From positions 124,001-188,000 of the forward strand of contig NZ_FOQY01000013.1 in assembly GCF_900113865.1 (NCBI RefSeq): DNA of 64,000 nucleotides, written 5' to 3'. The notes beneath the pieces are model-generated. The model ran no database searches. It was not told the origin of the DNA and was given only the letters and a program-made list of their open reading frames with translations. The DNA comes from Streptosporangium canum (GTDB lineage Bacteria; Actinomycetota; Actinomycetes; Streptosporangiales; Streptosporangiaceae). The translations under genes and the position numbers were made by a program. Positions 1 through 9,389 of this stretch are shown in pieces. Positions within the stretch are counted from its first letter, which is position 1, and each line of letters starts with the position of its first letter.

Positions 1-807
1 GAAAGCCCGGTAGGCGACATAGTGATGCCACAGCGAGGGCGGGGCGGGGTCGCCGGTGAACTCGGTGTACTGGTGCAAGAACACCTCCGCCAGTCGCGGC
101 GCCCCCAGCCGTTCCAGGTCCATGGCCAGGAAGGCCACGTCGTCGAGGCCGTCGACAAAGCGCAGCCGTTCGTCGAATTCCAGGCAGTCCAAAATCCGCG
201 GCCCGTCGTCCAGACAGAAGATGTCCTCTGTGAGCAGGTCACCATGGCCGTCCACGATGCGGCCCTCATCGACGCGGGCGGCGAACAGGGGGCCGCGACC
301 GTCGAGGAAGCGCAGCGTGAGCCGTTCGATCTCCCCGACGACCTCGGGGCCGAGGACCGGCTCGGGAAGCGCTCGGACCTGATCGAAGCTCGCGCTCCAC
401 CGTGAACGCAGCGCCTGCCCGCTTCCCTGCTGGTCGATCCGGGGGCTGTGGCGGGAGCGCCCGTGCATGCTCGCGACCGTCCGGGCGATCTGCCGCAGGT
501 GTTCCTCGACCGGTTGCCCCGAATTGATCATGGTGGCGAGGCGGCGTTCTTCGGGCATACGCCGCATCACGACGAGATGCTCACAGACCTGCCCATCCGT
601 GCCGAGCACGTCGGCGACTCCCTCGTAGACATCCGGGGCCAGCCGCCGGTTCAGCTCCACCTCCTCATGGCAGATCCTCTCCCGTGCCTGCCGGGTGGTG
701 AAGTCCACGAAGCCGAGGTTCACCGGTTTCTTGAGCTTGAAAGCGTGATCCCCGAGGAGGACCACGACGCCGATGTGCGTCTCCTTGATCTGCGCCCATG
801 CTCTCAT
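1..807 (-). CDS. APH-like kinase, Rv2004c type (partial)
   Basis: Minus-strand frame starting at ATG 807 (GGAGG eight bases upstream) and open to base 1, so 269 N-terminal codons are present and the C-terminus lies outside the window. The translation has the aminoglycoside-phosphotransferase-like kinase fold: an ATP-site strand around HAFKLKKPVN (21-30), a catalytic-loop HGD (188-190) and a following metal-site stretch LDCLEFDE (207-214). Family knowledge: such proteins (COG2187; Rv2004c in M. tuberculosis) usually continue into a second P-loop kinase domain and sit in dormancy regulons next to universal stress proteins, as here. The real substrate is unknown; antibiotic resistance should not be assumed. 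Divergent from the ftsH gene, sharing a 300-base intergenic region with a DosR-like operator. Confidence 0.8.
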   Translation of the reverse strand, partial: MRAWAQIKETHIGVVVLLGDHAFKLKKPVNLGFVDFTTRQARERICHEEVELNRRLAPDVYEGVADVLGTDGQVCEHLVVMRRMPEERRLATMINSGQPVEEHLRQIARTVASMHGRSRHSPRIDQQGSGQALRSRWSASFDQVRALPEPVLGPEVVGEIERLTLRFLDGRGPLFAARVDEGRIVDGHGDLLTEDIFCLDDGPRILDCLEFDERLRFVDGLDDVAFLAMDLERLGAPRLAEVFLHQYTEFTGDPAPPSLWHHYVAYRAF

Positions 808-1006
808 CGATGATGCCTCCACGTCCGGGTCCGCCGTCCAAGCGATCGAGGCCGGGATGAGCGGGTGGCGCCCGTTTCGGATGCCTGCTCGGGTGGGTGG
901 GGCGGACACTCCCCCCATGCCTGCTTCCTCCCCCGGCCATGGCCTATGAATCGGGCGGTCGGTGACAGACCGCATCGATGACCGGGCGAGGGCGCCGGCC
1001 TGCGGA

Positions 1007-1042
1007 GGGGCCTTCCGTCCTGGTCATCGGGCCTTTTGGCCC
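1007..1042 (+). promoter_or_regulatory. DosR-like paired operator before ftsH
   Basis: Left half GGCCTTCCGTCC (1009-1020) and right half GGGCCTTTTGGCCC (1029-1042), 66 bases before ATG 1109. This is a looser version of the paired operator found through the island (8-base spacer). It lies inside the longest possible frame of the protease gene, which supports the downstream start. It could also serve the divergent kinase gene (start 807). Rest of the 808-1108 gap: nothing recognised. Confidence 0.5.
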
Positions 1043-1108
1043 TGCTGCACCGCTGTCGTGTGGTTGAAAACTGGTGGTGAGCAGGGAAACCGATGGGGAG
1101 ACCGGCTG

Positions 1109-3034
1109 ATGATCACGCGAGTTCGGCTGTGCGGCCGGCATATGACGGGTAAAGCGAAGCCAGGGCCGCCGAACGAGCCCCCGCCTCCGCCGACGAATCC
1201 GCCGCCGCCCGGCTGGCGGAGGTGGCTGCTGCCCGCGGCGATGCTGATCTTCCTGTTGTGGCTGCTGATACCCCTCATGTTCACCGGATCGGCGGCCACG
1301 CCGTACTCCTACAGCGACTTCGTGACGAAGGCGGATGCCGGGCAGGTCAAGGCGGTGACGATCGACGATCAGGGGGCGGTGTCCGGCGACCTGAAGGACG
1401 GTACGAGGTTCACCACCCAGATTCCCACAGCCCTCAACGTCAGCCGGCTGGACGCCCAGCTTCAGTCCGCCCATGTTCAGATCACCGCGACCCGCTCCGA
1501 CGACTCCCTGGGGTCGATCCTCATCAGCTTCCTGCCGTTGGCGCTGCTGATCGGCCTGTTCATATGGAGCGGACGGAAGGCGCAGCAATCCCTCGCCGGC
1601 GGTATCGGGGGGTTCGGCCGATCGCGAGCGAAAATCATCGAGGCGGAGCGGCCGACGACCCGGTTCGGCGACGTCGCCGGTTATGACGGCGTCAAGCAGG
1701 AGATCAGCGAGGTCGTGGACTTCCTGCGGGCCCCCGACCGGTACGCGGCGGCGGGCGCGAAGCCACCCCGGGGCGTGATCATGGTGGGCCCTCCGGGGAC
1801 GGGAAAGACGCTCATCGCCCGCGCCGTGGCCGGCGAAGCAGCGGTGCCGTTCCTGTCGGTCACCGGTTCGGCGTTCGTGGAGATGTTCGTCGGCGTGGGC
1901 GCCTCGCGGGTCCGCGATCTCTTCGACGAAGCGCGCAGACGCGCGCCCTCCATCGTCTTCATCGACGAGGTCGACGCCATCGGCGGCCGCCGGGGCGGAG
2001 CGGTCACCGGCGGCAACGACGAACGCGAGCAGACGCTCAACCAGTTGCTGGCCGAGATGGACGGCTTCGATCAGAGCAGCGGAATCGTCGTCCTGGCCGC
2101 GACGAACCGGCCGGAGACCCTTGATCCGGCCCTGCTGCGCCCCGGCCGCTTCGACCGGCAGGTGACCGTGCCGCTGCCCAACCAGGCCGAGCGGGCGGCG
2201 ATCCTGGCCGTTCACGCCGCCGGAAAGCATCTGGCCCCGGACGTCGATCTCGGCGTGATCGCTCGGGGCACACCGGGATTCTCCGGCGCCGACCTGGCCA
2301 ATCTCGTCAACGAGGCCGCCATCAACGCCGTCAGGGCGGGCCGCACGACCATCGACGCCCATGACCTCGACGCGGCCCGTGACCGGGTGCTGCTCGGCCG
2401 CCGGGAGACGTCCAACGCCCTGCTCCCGCAAGAGCGCCGCGCGGTGGCCGTGCACGAATCCGGGCATGCCCTGCTCGCCACGTTGTGCGAGCACGCCGAT
2501 CCGGTCGCGAAGGTGACCATCCTTCCCGCCGGTCTGACGCTCGGCGTCACCGAGCAGCTTCCCGAGGCCGAGCGGCACCTCTACAGCGAGAGCTACCTGG
2601 CCGATCTGCTCGCCGTACGGCTCGGCGGGCGGGCCGCGGAACTGGTCGTCTTCGGTGAAGGCTCCACCGGCGCCGCCAACGACCTGGCGGCCGCCACGCA
2701 GATCGCCACTCGCATGGTGCGCGACTTCGGCCTGTCGCCCGCGCTCGGCCCGGTCGGCTACTCCTCGACCGCTCCCCAGTATCTGGGCGAGGACGCCGAG
2801 GACTTCCGGCGCAAGCCGTATTCCGAGCGGACCCAGAAGATCATCGACGAAGAGGTGGCCCGGCTTCTCGGCGGGGCGGAGAAGCGCGCGGTCGACCTGC
2901 TGCGCGCTCACCGCGGCGCGCTCGACCGGCTCGCGGCGATCCTGGTGGAGCAGGAGACCGTCGACGGTGAGGTCGTCGGCAGTGTGCTGCGGGACGAGCG
3001 GCCTGCGGTCACCAGTCTGGACGCCACCGCCTGA
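1109..3034 (+). CDS. ftsH: FtsH-family ATP-dependent zinc metalloprotease
   Basis: Membrane-anchored AAA+ protease that unfolds and degrades misfolded membrane and short-lived cytosolic proteins. 641 aa from ATG 1109, chosen because GGGGAG lies 8-9 bases upstream and an operator occupies the sequence further up; ATG 1142 is an alternative. Visible in order: proline-rich N-terminus (about 19-35), membrane segment 39-58, extracytoplasmic domain, second membrane segment 137-153, Walker A GPPGTGKT (227-234), pore motif FVG near 260, Walker [10 protein letters not shown] (282-290), second region of homology ATNRP...RPGRFDR, zinc site HESGH (449-453) and the distal acidic zinc ligand region AANDLAAAT. 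All catalytic residues are intact. The location inside a stress island and its own operator suggest an accessory, hypoxia-inducible FtsH rather than the housekeeping copy. Confidence 0.93.
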   Translation: MITRVRLCGRHMTGKAKPGPPNEPPPPPTNPPPPGWRRWLLPAAMLIFLLWLLIPLMFTGSAATPYSYSDFVTKADAGQVKAVTIDDQGAVSGDLKDGTRFTTQIPTALNVSRLDAQLQSAHVQITATRSDDSLGSILISFLPLALLIGLFIWSGRKAQQSLAGGIGGFGRSRAKIIEAERPTTRFGDVAGYDGVKQEISEVVDFLRAPDRYAAAGAKPPRGVIMVGPPGTGKTLIARAVAGEAAVPFLSVTGSAFVEMFVGVGASRVRDLFDEARRRAPSIVFIDEVDAIGGRRGGAVTGGNDEREQTLNQLLAEMDGFDQSSGIVVLAATNRPETLDPALLRPGRFDRQVTVPLPNQAERAAILAVHAAGKHLAPDVDLGVIARGTPGFSGADLANLVNEAAINAVRAGRTTIDAHDLDAARDRVLLGRRETSNALLPQERRAVAVHESGHALLATLCEHADPVAKVTILPAGLTLGVTEQLPEAERHLYSESYLADLLAVRLGGRAAELVVFGEGSTGAANDLAAATQIATRMVRDFGLSPALGPVGYSSTAPQYLGEDAEDFRRKPYSERTQKIIDEEVARLLGGAEKRAVDLLRAHRGALDRLAAILVEQETVDGEVVGSVLRDERPAVTSLDATA

Positions 3035-3217
3035 CGATCGGGCCGTCCGCACCGCCGGGCTTCAGCCGTTCCGGTGGCCTACGACGTCCCGCCTTCCGTG
3101 CGGAGGTGGTCCGTATGCCCCTGGCCTCTCCTTCCGGTCCTTCCGGACGGATCGGGGACGGCGAGTACGAACGCCACGGAGCCGGTCGATCAGTTCCCGT
3201 CCACCGGGTTTCGAATC

Positions 3218-3232
3218 GGGACCTTCGGCCCT
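3218..3232 (+). promoter_or_regulatory. DosR-like box upstream of phosphoribosyltransferase
   Basis: GGGACCTTCGGCCCT, one of the best single matches to the shared half-site, 73 bases before GTG 3305. A GTCC lies 15 bases to the left instead of the usual 9, so the paired form is not conserved here. Confidence 0.55.
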
Positions 3233-3268
3233 ACCAGCGGAGTGGCTGTCTGTCCGACGTTGAGAAAA

Positions 3269-3283
3269 GGGGACTTTGTCGTC
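3269..3283 (+). promoter_or_regulatory. Second DosR-like half-site upstream of phosphoribosyltransferase
   Basis: GGGGACTTTGTCGTC, a partial copy of the right half-site lying only 21 bases before GTG 3305. It may be a proximal site in a two-box promoter or a chance match. Confidence 0.3.
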
Positions 3284-3304
3284 ACCGGTTACGAGGTGGG
3301 CGGA

Positions 3305-4003
3305 GTGTTCGTTGATCGTCACGATGCGGGCGTGCGTCTGGCCGAGCGGTTGCGCGGGCTCGTCGGTGCTGAGAGCGCGGTCGTCCTGGGGGTGCCCAGA
3401 GGTGGCGTACCAGTGGCGTTCGAGGTGGCTCGGGCCCTTGACACTCCACTGGATGTGATCGTGGTCCGCAAGCTCGGGGTGCCGTTCCAGCCGGAGATCG
3501 GATTCGGCGCCCTGGGGGAGGGCGGGGTGCGTGTGATCAATCACGACGTCGTGCGGCGCGCGGATCTCACCCAGGCGGAGATGGCCGTCGTGGAGGAGCG
3601 TGAGCGGGCCGAACTCGTGCGTCGCGCGCGTCGCTTTCGCGGTGACCGCGCCCCGATGGACCTGGCGGGCCGTACGGTGATCGTGGTGGACGACGGCCTA
3701 GCCACCGGCGGGACGGCTCGCGCCGCCTGCCAGGTCGCTCGCGCGCGTGGTGCCTCACGAGTGGTGCTGGCGGTTCCCGTGGGAGCGCCGGACGCGGTCG
3801 CGGGTCTGTGCGAGGTCGCCGACGAGGTGGTCTGCCTGCAGACCCCCGACTATTTCCATGCGATCGGCGCCTGGTACGTCGACTTCACCCAGACCACCGA
3901 CGAGCAAGTGGTCGAGTTGCTCCGGCGAGCCGCGTCCTTCGGGGCGGACGCCCCGACCTGGCCGGACCGCGGCTCTCCGCGGTGCGGGCGGCGACTCTGC
4001 TGA
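3305..4003 (+). CDS. Phosphoribosyltransferase-domain protein (Rv0571c N-terminal half)
   Basis: 232 aa type I phosphoribosyltransferase fold. GTG 3305 is preferred (GAGGTGGG just upstream; conserved VFVDRHDAGVRLAERL N-terminus); a longer frame reaches ATG 3074 but would overrun two operator boxes. Visible: VVLGVPRGGVPVA near the N-terminus and the PRPP-binding loop VIVVDDGLATGGTARAA at about 135-150. In relatives such as Rv0571c (a DosR-regulon member) this domain is fused to a dienelactone-hydrolase-like domain. Here the frame ends soon after TDEQVVELLRRA, with a short unrelated tail, and a hydrolase remnant follows in another frame (3940-4203). The substrate base is unknown. Confidence 0.8.
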   Translation: MFVDRHDAGVRLAERLRGLVGAESAVVLGVPRGGVPVAFEVARALDTPLDVIVVRKLGVPFQPEIGFGALGEGGVRVINHDVVRRADLTQAEMAVVEERERAELVRRARRFRGDRAPMDLAGRTVIVVDDGLATGGTARAACQVARARGASRVVLAVPVGAPDAVAGLCEVADEVVCLQTPDYFHAIGAWYVDFTQTTDEQVVELLRRAASFGADAPTWPDRGSPRCGRRLC

Positions 4004-4203
4004 TCGTGGGAGGCCGCGACGATGTGGTGCTCGACCTCAACCGGGCCGCGCAGAAGCGGTTACGCTGCGAGAACCTGCTCCAGGTCGTCCCTGGCGCCAC
4101 CCACCTGTTCGAAGAGCCCGGAGCACTCGAGACTGTCGCGGCTCTCGCATGGCACTGGTTCGCCGGCCATTTCGGGCCACGCGTGATCCCGGCAAGCCGA
4201 TGA
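3940..4203 (+). pseudogene. Remnant of dienelactone/alpha-beta hydrolase domain
   Basis: In the frame of 4203, out of phase with the upstream phosphoribosyltransferase, the translation RGGRPDLAGPRL... TLLIVGGRDDVVLDLNRAAQ ... VPGATHLFEEPG matches the last third of alpha/beta hydrolases of the dienelactone-hydrolase group, including the Asp (GGRDD) and catalytic-His (GATHLF) regions. The nucleophile half is absent. Most likely an internal deletion plus frameshift removed about 130-150 residues of a formerly fused domain. No own start or ribosome site is evident. Confidence 0.65.
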
Positions 4204-4269
4204 TCCGCCGACTCCGGTGGGCAGGCGCATCCGATCGGACGAGACCCGCCATGATGCGGGGAGACAGTG

Positions 4270-5205
4270 ATGAATTTGCGAATCGTGACGGGGACGGCCA
4301 ACCCGGTGCTCACCGATGCCATCGCGGCGGCGCTGTACACCCAGCCGGTGCCGCCGGTGGTGGAGCGGTTCCCCGACGGGGAGCTTCGGCCCGTCGTGAA
4401 CGACGTGCGGGGCTCGGATGTCTATCTGGTTCAGCCCACGGGGCCGCCGGTGAACGAGCACGTGATGGAACTGCTGCTGTCCCTGGACGCATGCCGGCGA
4501 GCCGGCGCGGGGCGGATCACCGCGGTCGTGCCATATTTCGGATACGCCCGTCAGGACCGTCGGGGGCAGGCCGGGGAGGCGATCGGCGTTCGTGTCGTCG
4601 CCGACGCGCTGGCCTCGGCCGGAGCACAGCGCCTGGTCGTGGTGGACCCGCACACGGTCGCGCTGGAGGCTGTGTGCGCCGTCCCCGTGGAGATGCTGAC
4701 GGCCGTACCCGCCCTCGCCGCCGCCGTCGGCGAACGGACCTCCGGTGACGCCGTCGTGGTCGCCCCTGACCTGGGCGCGGTCAAGCTCGCCAAGCATTAC
4801 GCCGCGTTGCTGTCACGGCCGGTGGCGGTGGTGGCCAAGACCCGGCTGACCGGCAGGAGCGTCGTGGCCGAAGATCTGATCGGTGACGTCGACGGCCGGC
4901 CGGCGATCGTGGTCGACGACATGATCAGCACCGGAGGCACGATCGAGGCGGCGGTGAGGGTCCTGCTCGGCCACGGCGCCACGCCGGAGATCGCCGTGGT
5001 CGCGACCCATGGACTGTTCGTGGACACGGCGGTGGCGCGGCTCAGCCGCTCCGCGATCCGGAGTCTGCTGATCACCGACAGCGTCGAGCAGAGCGTCGCG
5101 CCGGCGCCGCCGCCCGATACGTGCTCAGTGGCCCCGCTGCTGGCCGATGCCATCGGGCGCCTGCACCGTGACGAGCCGCTGGACGACCTGCTGGCCCACA
5201 CCTGA
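4270..5205 (+). CDS. prs: Ribose-phosphate pyrophosphokinase family protein
   Basis: PRPP synthetase family: ribose 5-phosphate + ATP gives PRPP + AMP. 311 aa from ATG 4270 (GGGGAG 4258-4263); GTG 4267 is an overlapping alternative. Visible: N-terminal ERFPDGE motif, the VPYFGYARQDR loop, the signature VVVDPHT, and the PRPP-binding loop VVDDMISTGGT. The C-terminus diverges from housekeeping Prs. Follows the phosphoribosyltransferase and may supply its PRPP co-substrate. Probably a second, stress-associated paralogue; activity is inferred from motifs only. Confidence 0.85.
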   Translation: MNLRIVTGTANPVLTDAIAAALYTQPVPPVVERFPDGELRPVVNDVRGSDVYLVQPTGPPVNEHVMELLLSLDACRRAGAGRITAVVPYFGYARQDRRGQAGEAIGVRVVADALASAGAQRLVVVDPHTVALEAVCAVPVEMLTAVPALAAAVGERTSGDAVVVAPDLGAVKLAKHYAALLSRPVAVVAKTRLTGRSVVAEDLIGDVDGRPAIVVDDMISTGGTIEAAVRVLLGHGATPEIAVVATHGLFVDTAVARLSRSAIRSLLITDSVEQSVAPAPPPDTCSVAPLLADAIGRLHRDEPLDDLLAHT

Positions 5206-5307
5206 GGGCCCCGCGGAGCGCTCGTCGTCGCCGTCTCCGACAGCACAGGCGCGACCTGTCATGAGGGCGGCGTGATCCGCGCGGCGGTCGAGTACGCGGG
5301 CGGTGGC

Positions 5308-5730
5308 TCAGTGAACCTCCGGCGGAACGATCAGGACGGGTTGCCCGGAGAATTCGAGGATGTGCGCGCTCGTCGAACGGTCGAGCCCCTCGGAGGTGCC
5401 GACGACGATGAGGTCGACGTGCATCGCGCGGGCTTCGGCGAGGATACGGTGCGCGACATCGCCTTCGAGCAGGCGCGCATCCGCGTCCACCTCCGACACG
5501 CGGGCCAGCCGGACCACGTGGTCGAGCAGGGCTCCGGCGGCCTGATCCCGGCGTTCATGGACGCCGGGATGTGACGCCGCGCGGGTGACCAGGTCACTCA
5601 GCGGGTGATCGGAGAGCACGGTCACCACGTGGAGCCGAGCTCCCAGGCAGGCGGCGAGTTCGATCGCGTGGCGGGCGGCGGCCATGGCGGCCGGCGAGTC
5701 GTCAACCGCGAGCAGGATTCGGGTGATCAT
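5308..5730 (-). CDS. Single-domain universal stress protein (UspA fold)
   Basis: 140 aa with one Usp domain: MITRILLAVDDSPAAM start, VDLIVVGTSEG and a C-terminal VLIVPPE. Start ATG 5730 lies 29 bases inside the end of the upstream V-ATPase subunit D gene, so it is the last, translationally coupled gene of that operon. The glycine-rich ATP loop (GSRG..G) of the tandem Usps in this window is replaced by GTSEGLDRST, so nucleotide binding is doubtful. Role in ATPase regulation is an inference from position. Confidence 0.8.
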   Translation of the reverse strand: MITRILLAVDDSPAAMAAARHAIELAACLGARLHVVTVLSDHPLSDLVTRAASHPGVHERRDQAAGALLDHVVRLARVSEVDADARLLEGDVAHRILAEARAMHVDLIVVGTSEGLDRSTSAHILEFSGQPVLIVPPEVH

Positions 5731-6346
5731 CGGTGTTCTCCGTTCCGGAGCCGATCGCGCGGCGCACCCGGGCGCCGTCGGATCGCTCCATCTCGTCGAG
5801 AGACAGCTCCACGGAGGCCAGCGCCTTCTCAAGGCTGGGGAGGAGGCGATCGCGGAGAGCGCGGATTCTACGGCCTGTCATCGCCGCCTCCGCTGCCATG
5901 ATCCGCACGGCCTCTTCGGCGGCCGCGTGCTCCGCTCCGGCGCGCAGCGCGACGCGGTAGGCCGCCCGGGCCGGGACGAGGGCGGTGGTGACCGGCAGCG
6001 GGGTTGATCCGTCGGGTTCAGGCAGCAGGCAGGTGAGGCGGCCCGGATAGCTCGTTCCCATGGCATCGATCCAGTCCATGCGTATCTCGGCGAGGCGGCC
6101 GTCCGTAGCGAGCCGGACGGCGCGCTGACCGCCGGCCGACGTGGCACGCAGCAGCCAGGTGTCGGCGGCCCGGCACGCCGACTCCCACGCCTCCCCGGTG
6201 CGTGCCGCCAGGAGGGTGAGGCGTTCCTCCTCCTGCCGCAGGATCCGTATCTTGCGATCGAGCAGGCTCAGCCCGTGCCGCACGGCGGTCAGACGATGCC
6301 GCAGCCACATCCGCCCGGCCCGACCGGGAGGAACCCGGGACATCAC
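5702..6346 (-). CDS. ntpD: V/A-type ATP synthase subunit D
   Basis: 214 aa, Arg/Leu-rich, predicted two long helices that form the central rotor shaft of a V/A-ATPase. N-terminal RMWLRHRLTAVRHGLSLLDRKIRILRQEE and C-terminal RIRALRDRLLPSLEKALASVELSLDEMER regions are the coiled-coil parts. Start ATG 6346 overlaps the subunit B stop (ATGA, 6343). Next-to-last gene of a nine-gene operon. Confidence 0.85.
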   Translation of the reverse strand: MMSRVPPGRAGRMWLRHRLTAVRHGLSLLDRKIRILRQEEERLTLLAARTGEAWESACRAADTWLLRATSAGGQRAVRLATDGRLAEIRMDWIDAMGTSYPGRLTCLLPEPDGSTPLPVTTALVPARAAYRVALRAGAEHAAAEEAVRIMAAEAAMTGRRIRALRDRLLPSLEKALASVELSLDEMERSDGARVRRAIGSGTENTDDHPNPARG

Positions 6347-7716
6347 GGCTCCTCCCGGTAGTGAGCGTCGAGCGTTTCGGGGTCGAGCATGGACAGCTCC
6401 CGCCGTGGCAGCACGGAGACGACCTGCCAGGCCCGGTTGAAGGTCTCCTCCAGCGAGCGCGACTCGTCGCCCCGCTGGGCCAGTAGCCGCAGCTCGAAGG
6501 CCTCCGCCATGGCCAGGTAGCGGCGGTCGGTGATGCTGAGCGCGCGCTCTCCGACCAGCTCGGCGAGTTCCCCGGCCTGCCGCGCGCGTGCCAGGGCGGC
6601 CAGGATCTGGGTGGCCAGGTCCATGTGCTCGGGTCGGGTCCGTCCACCGCCGACTCCGGCCCGCATCATCCGCGAAAGAGAGGCGAGCGGGTCGATGTGC
6701 GGATAGCTGGCGACATCGCGGGTCAGCAGGATCTGTCCTTCGGTGATGTAGCCGGTGAGATCGGGCACAGGATGGGTGATGTCACCCGCGGGCATGCTGA
6801 GCACCGGCAGCACGGTGATCGAGCCGGGCAGCCCTCGTACCCGCCCGCAGCGCTCGTAGATGGAGGCGAGGTCGCTGTAGAGGTAGCCGGGATAGGCTCG
6901 GCGGGCGGGGATCTCGCCACGCGCCGAGGACACCTCGCGTAGCGCCTCGCAGTAACTCGTCATATCGGCCAGCACCGCCAGGACGTGGCGTCCCATGGTG
7001 AAGGCCAGATGCTCGGCGATGGTCAGGGCCAGCCGGGGGGTGAGCAGCCGTTCGATCACGGGGTCGTCGGCGAGGTTGAGCAGCAGTGTCAGCTCACCCG
7101 CCGACGAACGTTCCTCCAGCGCGTCGCGCACCCTCGCCGCGTCGGCGTGGGTCAGGCCCATGGCGGCGAAAACCACGCTGAACGGTGCACCGCCGGTGTG
7201 GGCCTGGGCGGCCACCTGGGCGGCCAGCTCCAGATGCGGCAGGCCGCCGGAGGAGAACAGGGCGATCTTCTGACCGCGGACCAGGGTGGTCAGCGCGTCG
7301 ATCGCGGAGACTCCGGTCAGTACGGGGTCGGCGGGAGGTTCGCGCAGAGTGGGATTGAGGGGGAGACCGGTCACCGCCGCGTCCGTCATGCCGAAGACGG
7401 GAGGGCCGCTGTCCAGCGGCCGGCCGCGTCCGTTGCAGACCCGTCCCTGCCAGGCCGCCCCGACCGGAATCCGCAACGGGCTGCCGGTGAAGGTCACTCG
7501 CGTCCCCCTGGCCCGGACACCCGCGGTGCCTTCGAGCACCTGCACGACGGCCAGGTCACGGTCGACCTCCAGGACGAGGCCGTGCCTGTGCTCACCCGAC
7601 TCCAGCTCGATCGACGCGTACTCATCCCAGCCGACGCCTCGCGTACCCCGGACCACCATCAGCGGGCCGCGCAGTTCCGCCACGCCGGTGTACTCCACGG
7701 GAGCCCAGGTCGTCAT
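6343..7716 (-). CDS. ntpB: V/A-type ATP synthase subunit B
   Basis: Non-catalytic nucleotide-binding subunit of the V1/A1 head, 457 aa, full length. ATG 7716 overlaps the stop of subunit A (ATGA at 7713-7716). Seen: beta-barrel N-terminus, central alpha/beta domain with IDALTTLVRGQKIALFSSGGLPH in place of a canonical P-loop (normal for B), VLADMTSYCEALREVS and SITVLPVLSMPAGDITHP blocks, and a helical C-terminal domain. Confidence 0.92.
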   Translation of the reverse strand: MTTWAPVEYTGVAELRGPLMVVRGTRGVGWDEYASIELESGEHRHGLVLEVDRDLAVVQVLEGTAGVRARGTRVTFTGSPLRIPVGAAWQGRVCNGRGRPLDSGPPVFGMTDAAVTGLPLNPTLREPPADPVLTGVSAIDALTTLVRGQKIALFSSGGLPHLELAAQVAAQAHTGGAPFSVVFAAMGLTHADAARVRDALEERSSAGELTLLLNLADDPVIERLLTPRLALTIAEHLAFTMGRHVLAVLADMTSYCEALREVSSARGEIPARRAYPGYLYSDLASIYERCGRVRGLPGSITVLPVLSMPAGDITHPVPDLTGYITEGQILLTRDVASYPHIDPLASLSRMMRAGVGGGRTRPEHMDLATQILAALARARQAGELAELVGERALSITDRRYLAMAEAFELRLLAQRGDESRSLEETFNRAWQVVSVLPRRELSMLDPETLDAHYREEP

Positions 7717-9389
7717 CGCAGGGTCTCCAGATCGTCCAGCACCGTGTCGCGTCGCGCCATGATCTCCTCTTCGGCGGCGTCTTTGGCGCGCAGGACCGGG
7801 GAGAAGTCGCGCTCCTCGATCGAAGCGACGGGGATTCCGTGATCGACGAGGTCCTGGCATCGTTCGATGACCGCCAGCAGCGCGTCGGCCAGCATGGCGG
7901 TGCGTCCGGGCCGGCAGAAGGCGTCAAGGAGGCTGAGCGAGCTCTGCCGGAGGAAGCCCTCGCGCAGCAGGCGCCCGCCGAGCAGGACCACACGCTCGCG
8001 TGCGGGCAGGGTTGCGGCCCCGACCAGTTCGGCCAGTGTGGCCAGCCGGCCGGCCTCGTCGAGCAGGCCGGCCACCCGGGCCCGTCGCGCAGCAGCGTCC
8101 GGGGATCCGGCCATCAGGACGTCGGCGTCACGGGAGAACGATCCGCCCCAGGAAACGGCGGGATAGTGGCGCGCGTAGGCGAGATCGCGGTCCAGCGCCC
8201 ACAGAGCACGCACGAACCGCTCGGTCTGCGTGGTGACCGGTTCCGTCAGGTCGCCGCCCGGAGGCGAGACGGCGCCGATGATCGTCACCGATCCCGTGGC
8301 GCCGCCGAGCGTCGTGACCCGTCCCGCTCTTTCGTAGAAGGCCGCGAGGGCGGAGGCGAGATCCGCCGGATAACCTTCCTCGGCGGGGAGCGCTCCGCTG
8401 CGGGAGGCGAACTCCCGGCGCGCCTCCGCCCAGCGGGAAGTGGAGTCGGCGATGACCACCACGTCGTAGCCCATGTCGCGGAAGTGCTCGGCGACCGTGA
8501 CGCCGGTGTAGATGCTGGCCTCCCGCGCCATCATCGGCATGTTGGAGGTGTTGGCGATCACCACGGTCCGTTCCCCGAGCCGCCCGCCGGTGCGCGGATC
8601 GGTCAGCTCACCGAGTTCGGCGACGACGTCGGCCATCTCGTTTCCACGTTCCCCACAGCCGATGTACACGACCACGTCGGCTTCGCACCACTTCGCGATC
8701 TGCTGGAGGAGGACGGTCTTACCCGTGCCGAACCCGCCGGGCACGGCCACGGTGCCCCCCAGGGGCACCGGCAGCAGCAGGTCGATGACGCGCTGGCCGG
8801 TGGTGAAAGGGATCACCGACTCCAGTCGAGAGACGTACGGCAGGGCCTGCCGCACCGGCCGGCGGCGTATCAGCGTCACCTCGGCGCCACCGACGACCGC
8901 GACCTGGGCATCCGCGGAGTAGATACCCGCCGGCCGGATCGCGGACACCTCGCCCCCCGGTGAGAGCACCAGGTAGGGCGGCGAGCCCGCGCTCTCGACG
9001 CTCCCGATCGCCGTGCCAGGCCCGGCTGCGCGCCCCTCCTCGACCAGCGGGGTGAAGCGCCAGACGCGGGCGCTGTGCGCGGGCACGGGCGTGGCCGGAT
9101 CCAGCCACATGCCCGCACCGGTGAGCGGGCGGAGCAGCCCGTCGAACACGCCGCCCAGCAGGTGCGGCCCCAGCAAGGCCGACAGGGGAGATCCCCGATG
9201 CTCGACGGAATGCCCCGGGGACAGCCCGCCGGTGTATTCGTAGGCCTGCACCGTCGCCCGGTCGCCCCGCAAGGAGACGATCTCCCCGGGCAGCCCGTGC
9301 GGCCCGAGACCCACCAGTTCGAACATCGCCGCGCCGGCCAGACCTTCGACCTCGACCAGCGGCCCGTTGACCCGCGTCACGGTGCCCAC
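7713..9389 (-). CDS. ntpA: V/A-type ATP synthase catalytic subunit A
   Basis: Catalytic subunit of the V1/A1 head, 558 aa, slightly shorter than the usual 580-600. GTG start 9389 overlaps the subunit E end by 13 bases. Seen: beta-barrel (1-70), the A-type bulge domain, P-loop GGFGTGKT (218-225), GERGNEM, and ADSTSRWAEARREF with the Walker-B-like region. Catalytic residues appear intact. Direction (synthesis versus ion pumping) cannot be told from sequence. Confidence 0.93.
   Translation of the reverse strand: MGTVTRVNGPLVEVEGLAGAAMFELVGLGPHGLPGEIVSLRGDRATVQAYEYTGGLSPGHSVEHRGSPLSALLGPHLLGGVFDGLLRPLTGAGMWLDPATPVPAHSARVWRFTPLVEEGRAAGPGTAIGSVESAGSPPYLVLSPGGEVSAIRPAGIYSADAQVAVVGGAEVTLIRRRPVRQALPYVSRLESVIPFTTGQRVIDLLLPVPLGGTVAVPGGFGTGKTVLLQQIAKWCEADVVVYIGCGERGNEMADVVAELGELTDPRTGGRLGERTVVIANTSNMPMMAREASIYTGVTVAEHFRDMGYDVVVIADSTSRWAEARREFASRSGALPAEEGYPADLASALAAFYERAGRVTTLGGATGSVTIIGAVSPPGGDLTEPVTTQTERFVRALWALDRDLAYARHYPAVSWGGSFSRDADVLMAGSPDAAARRARVAGLLDEAGRLATLAELVGAATLPARERVVLLGGRLLREGFLRQSSLSLLDAFCRPGRTAMLADALLAVIERCQDLVDHGIPVASIEERDFSPVLRAKDAAEEEIMARRDTVLDDLETLR

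Noticed and set aside
1..807. Aminoglycoside resistance enzyme
   Set aside because: The fold is APH-like, but context and the Rv2004c-type pattern indicate a dormancy-associated kinase of unknown substrate.
962..1108. Upstream extension of the FtsH frame to ATG-like start 962
   Set aside because: No membrane protein of this family has this extension, a DosR-like operator lies within it, and a good ribosome site precedes ATG 1109.
944..3052. Long 702-codon minus-strand frame opposite ftsH
   Set aside because: High-GC shadow frame; the plus strand encodes a complete FtsH with all motifs, and the antisense product is Arg/Gly-rich with no recognisable domain.
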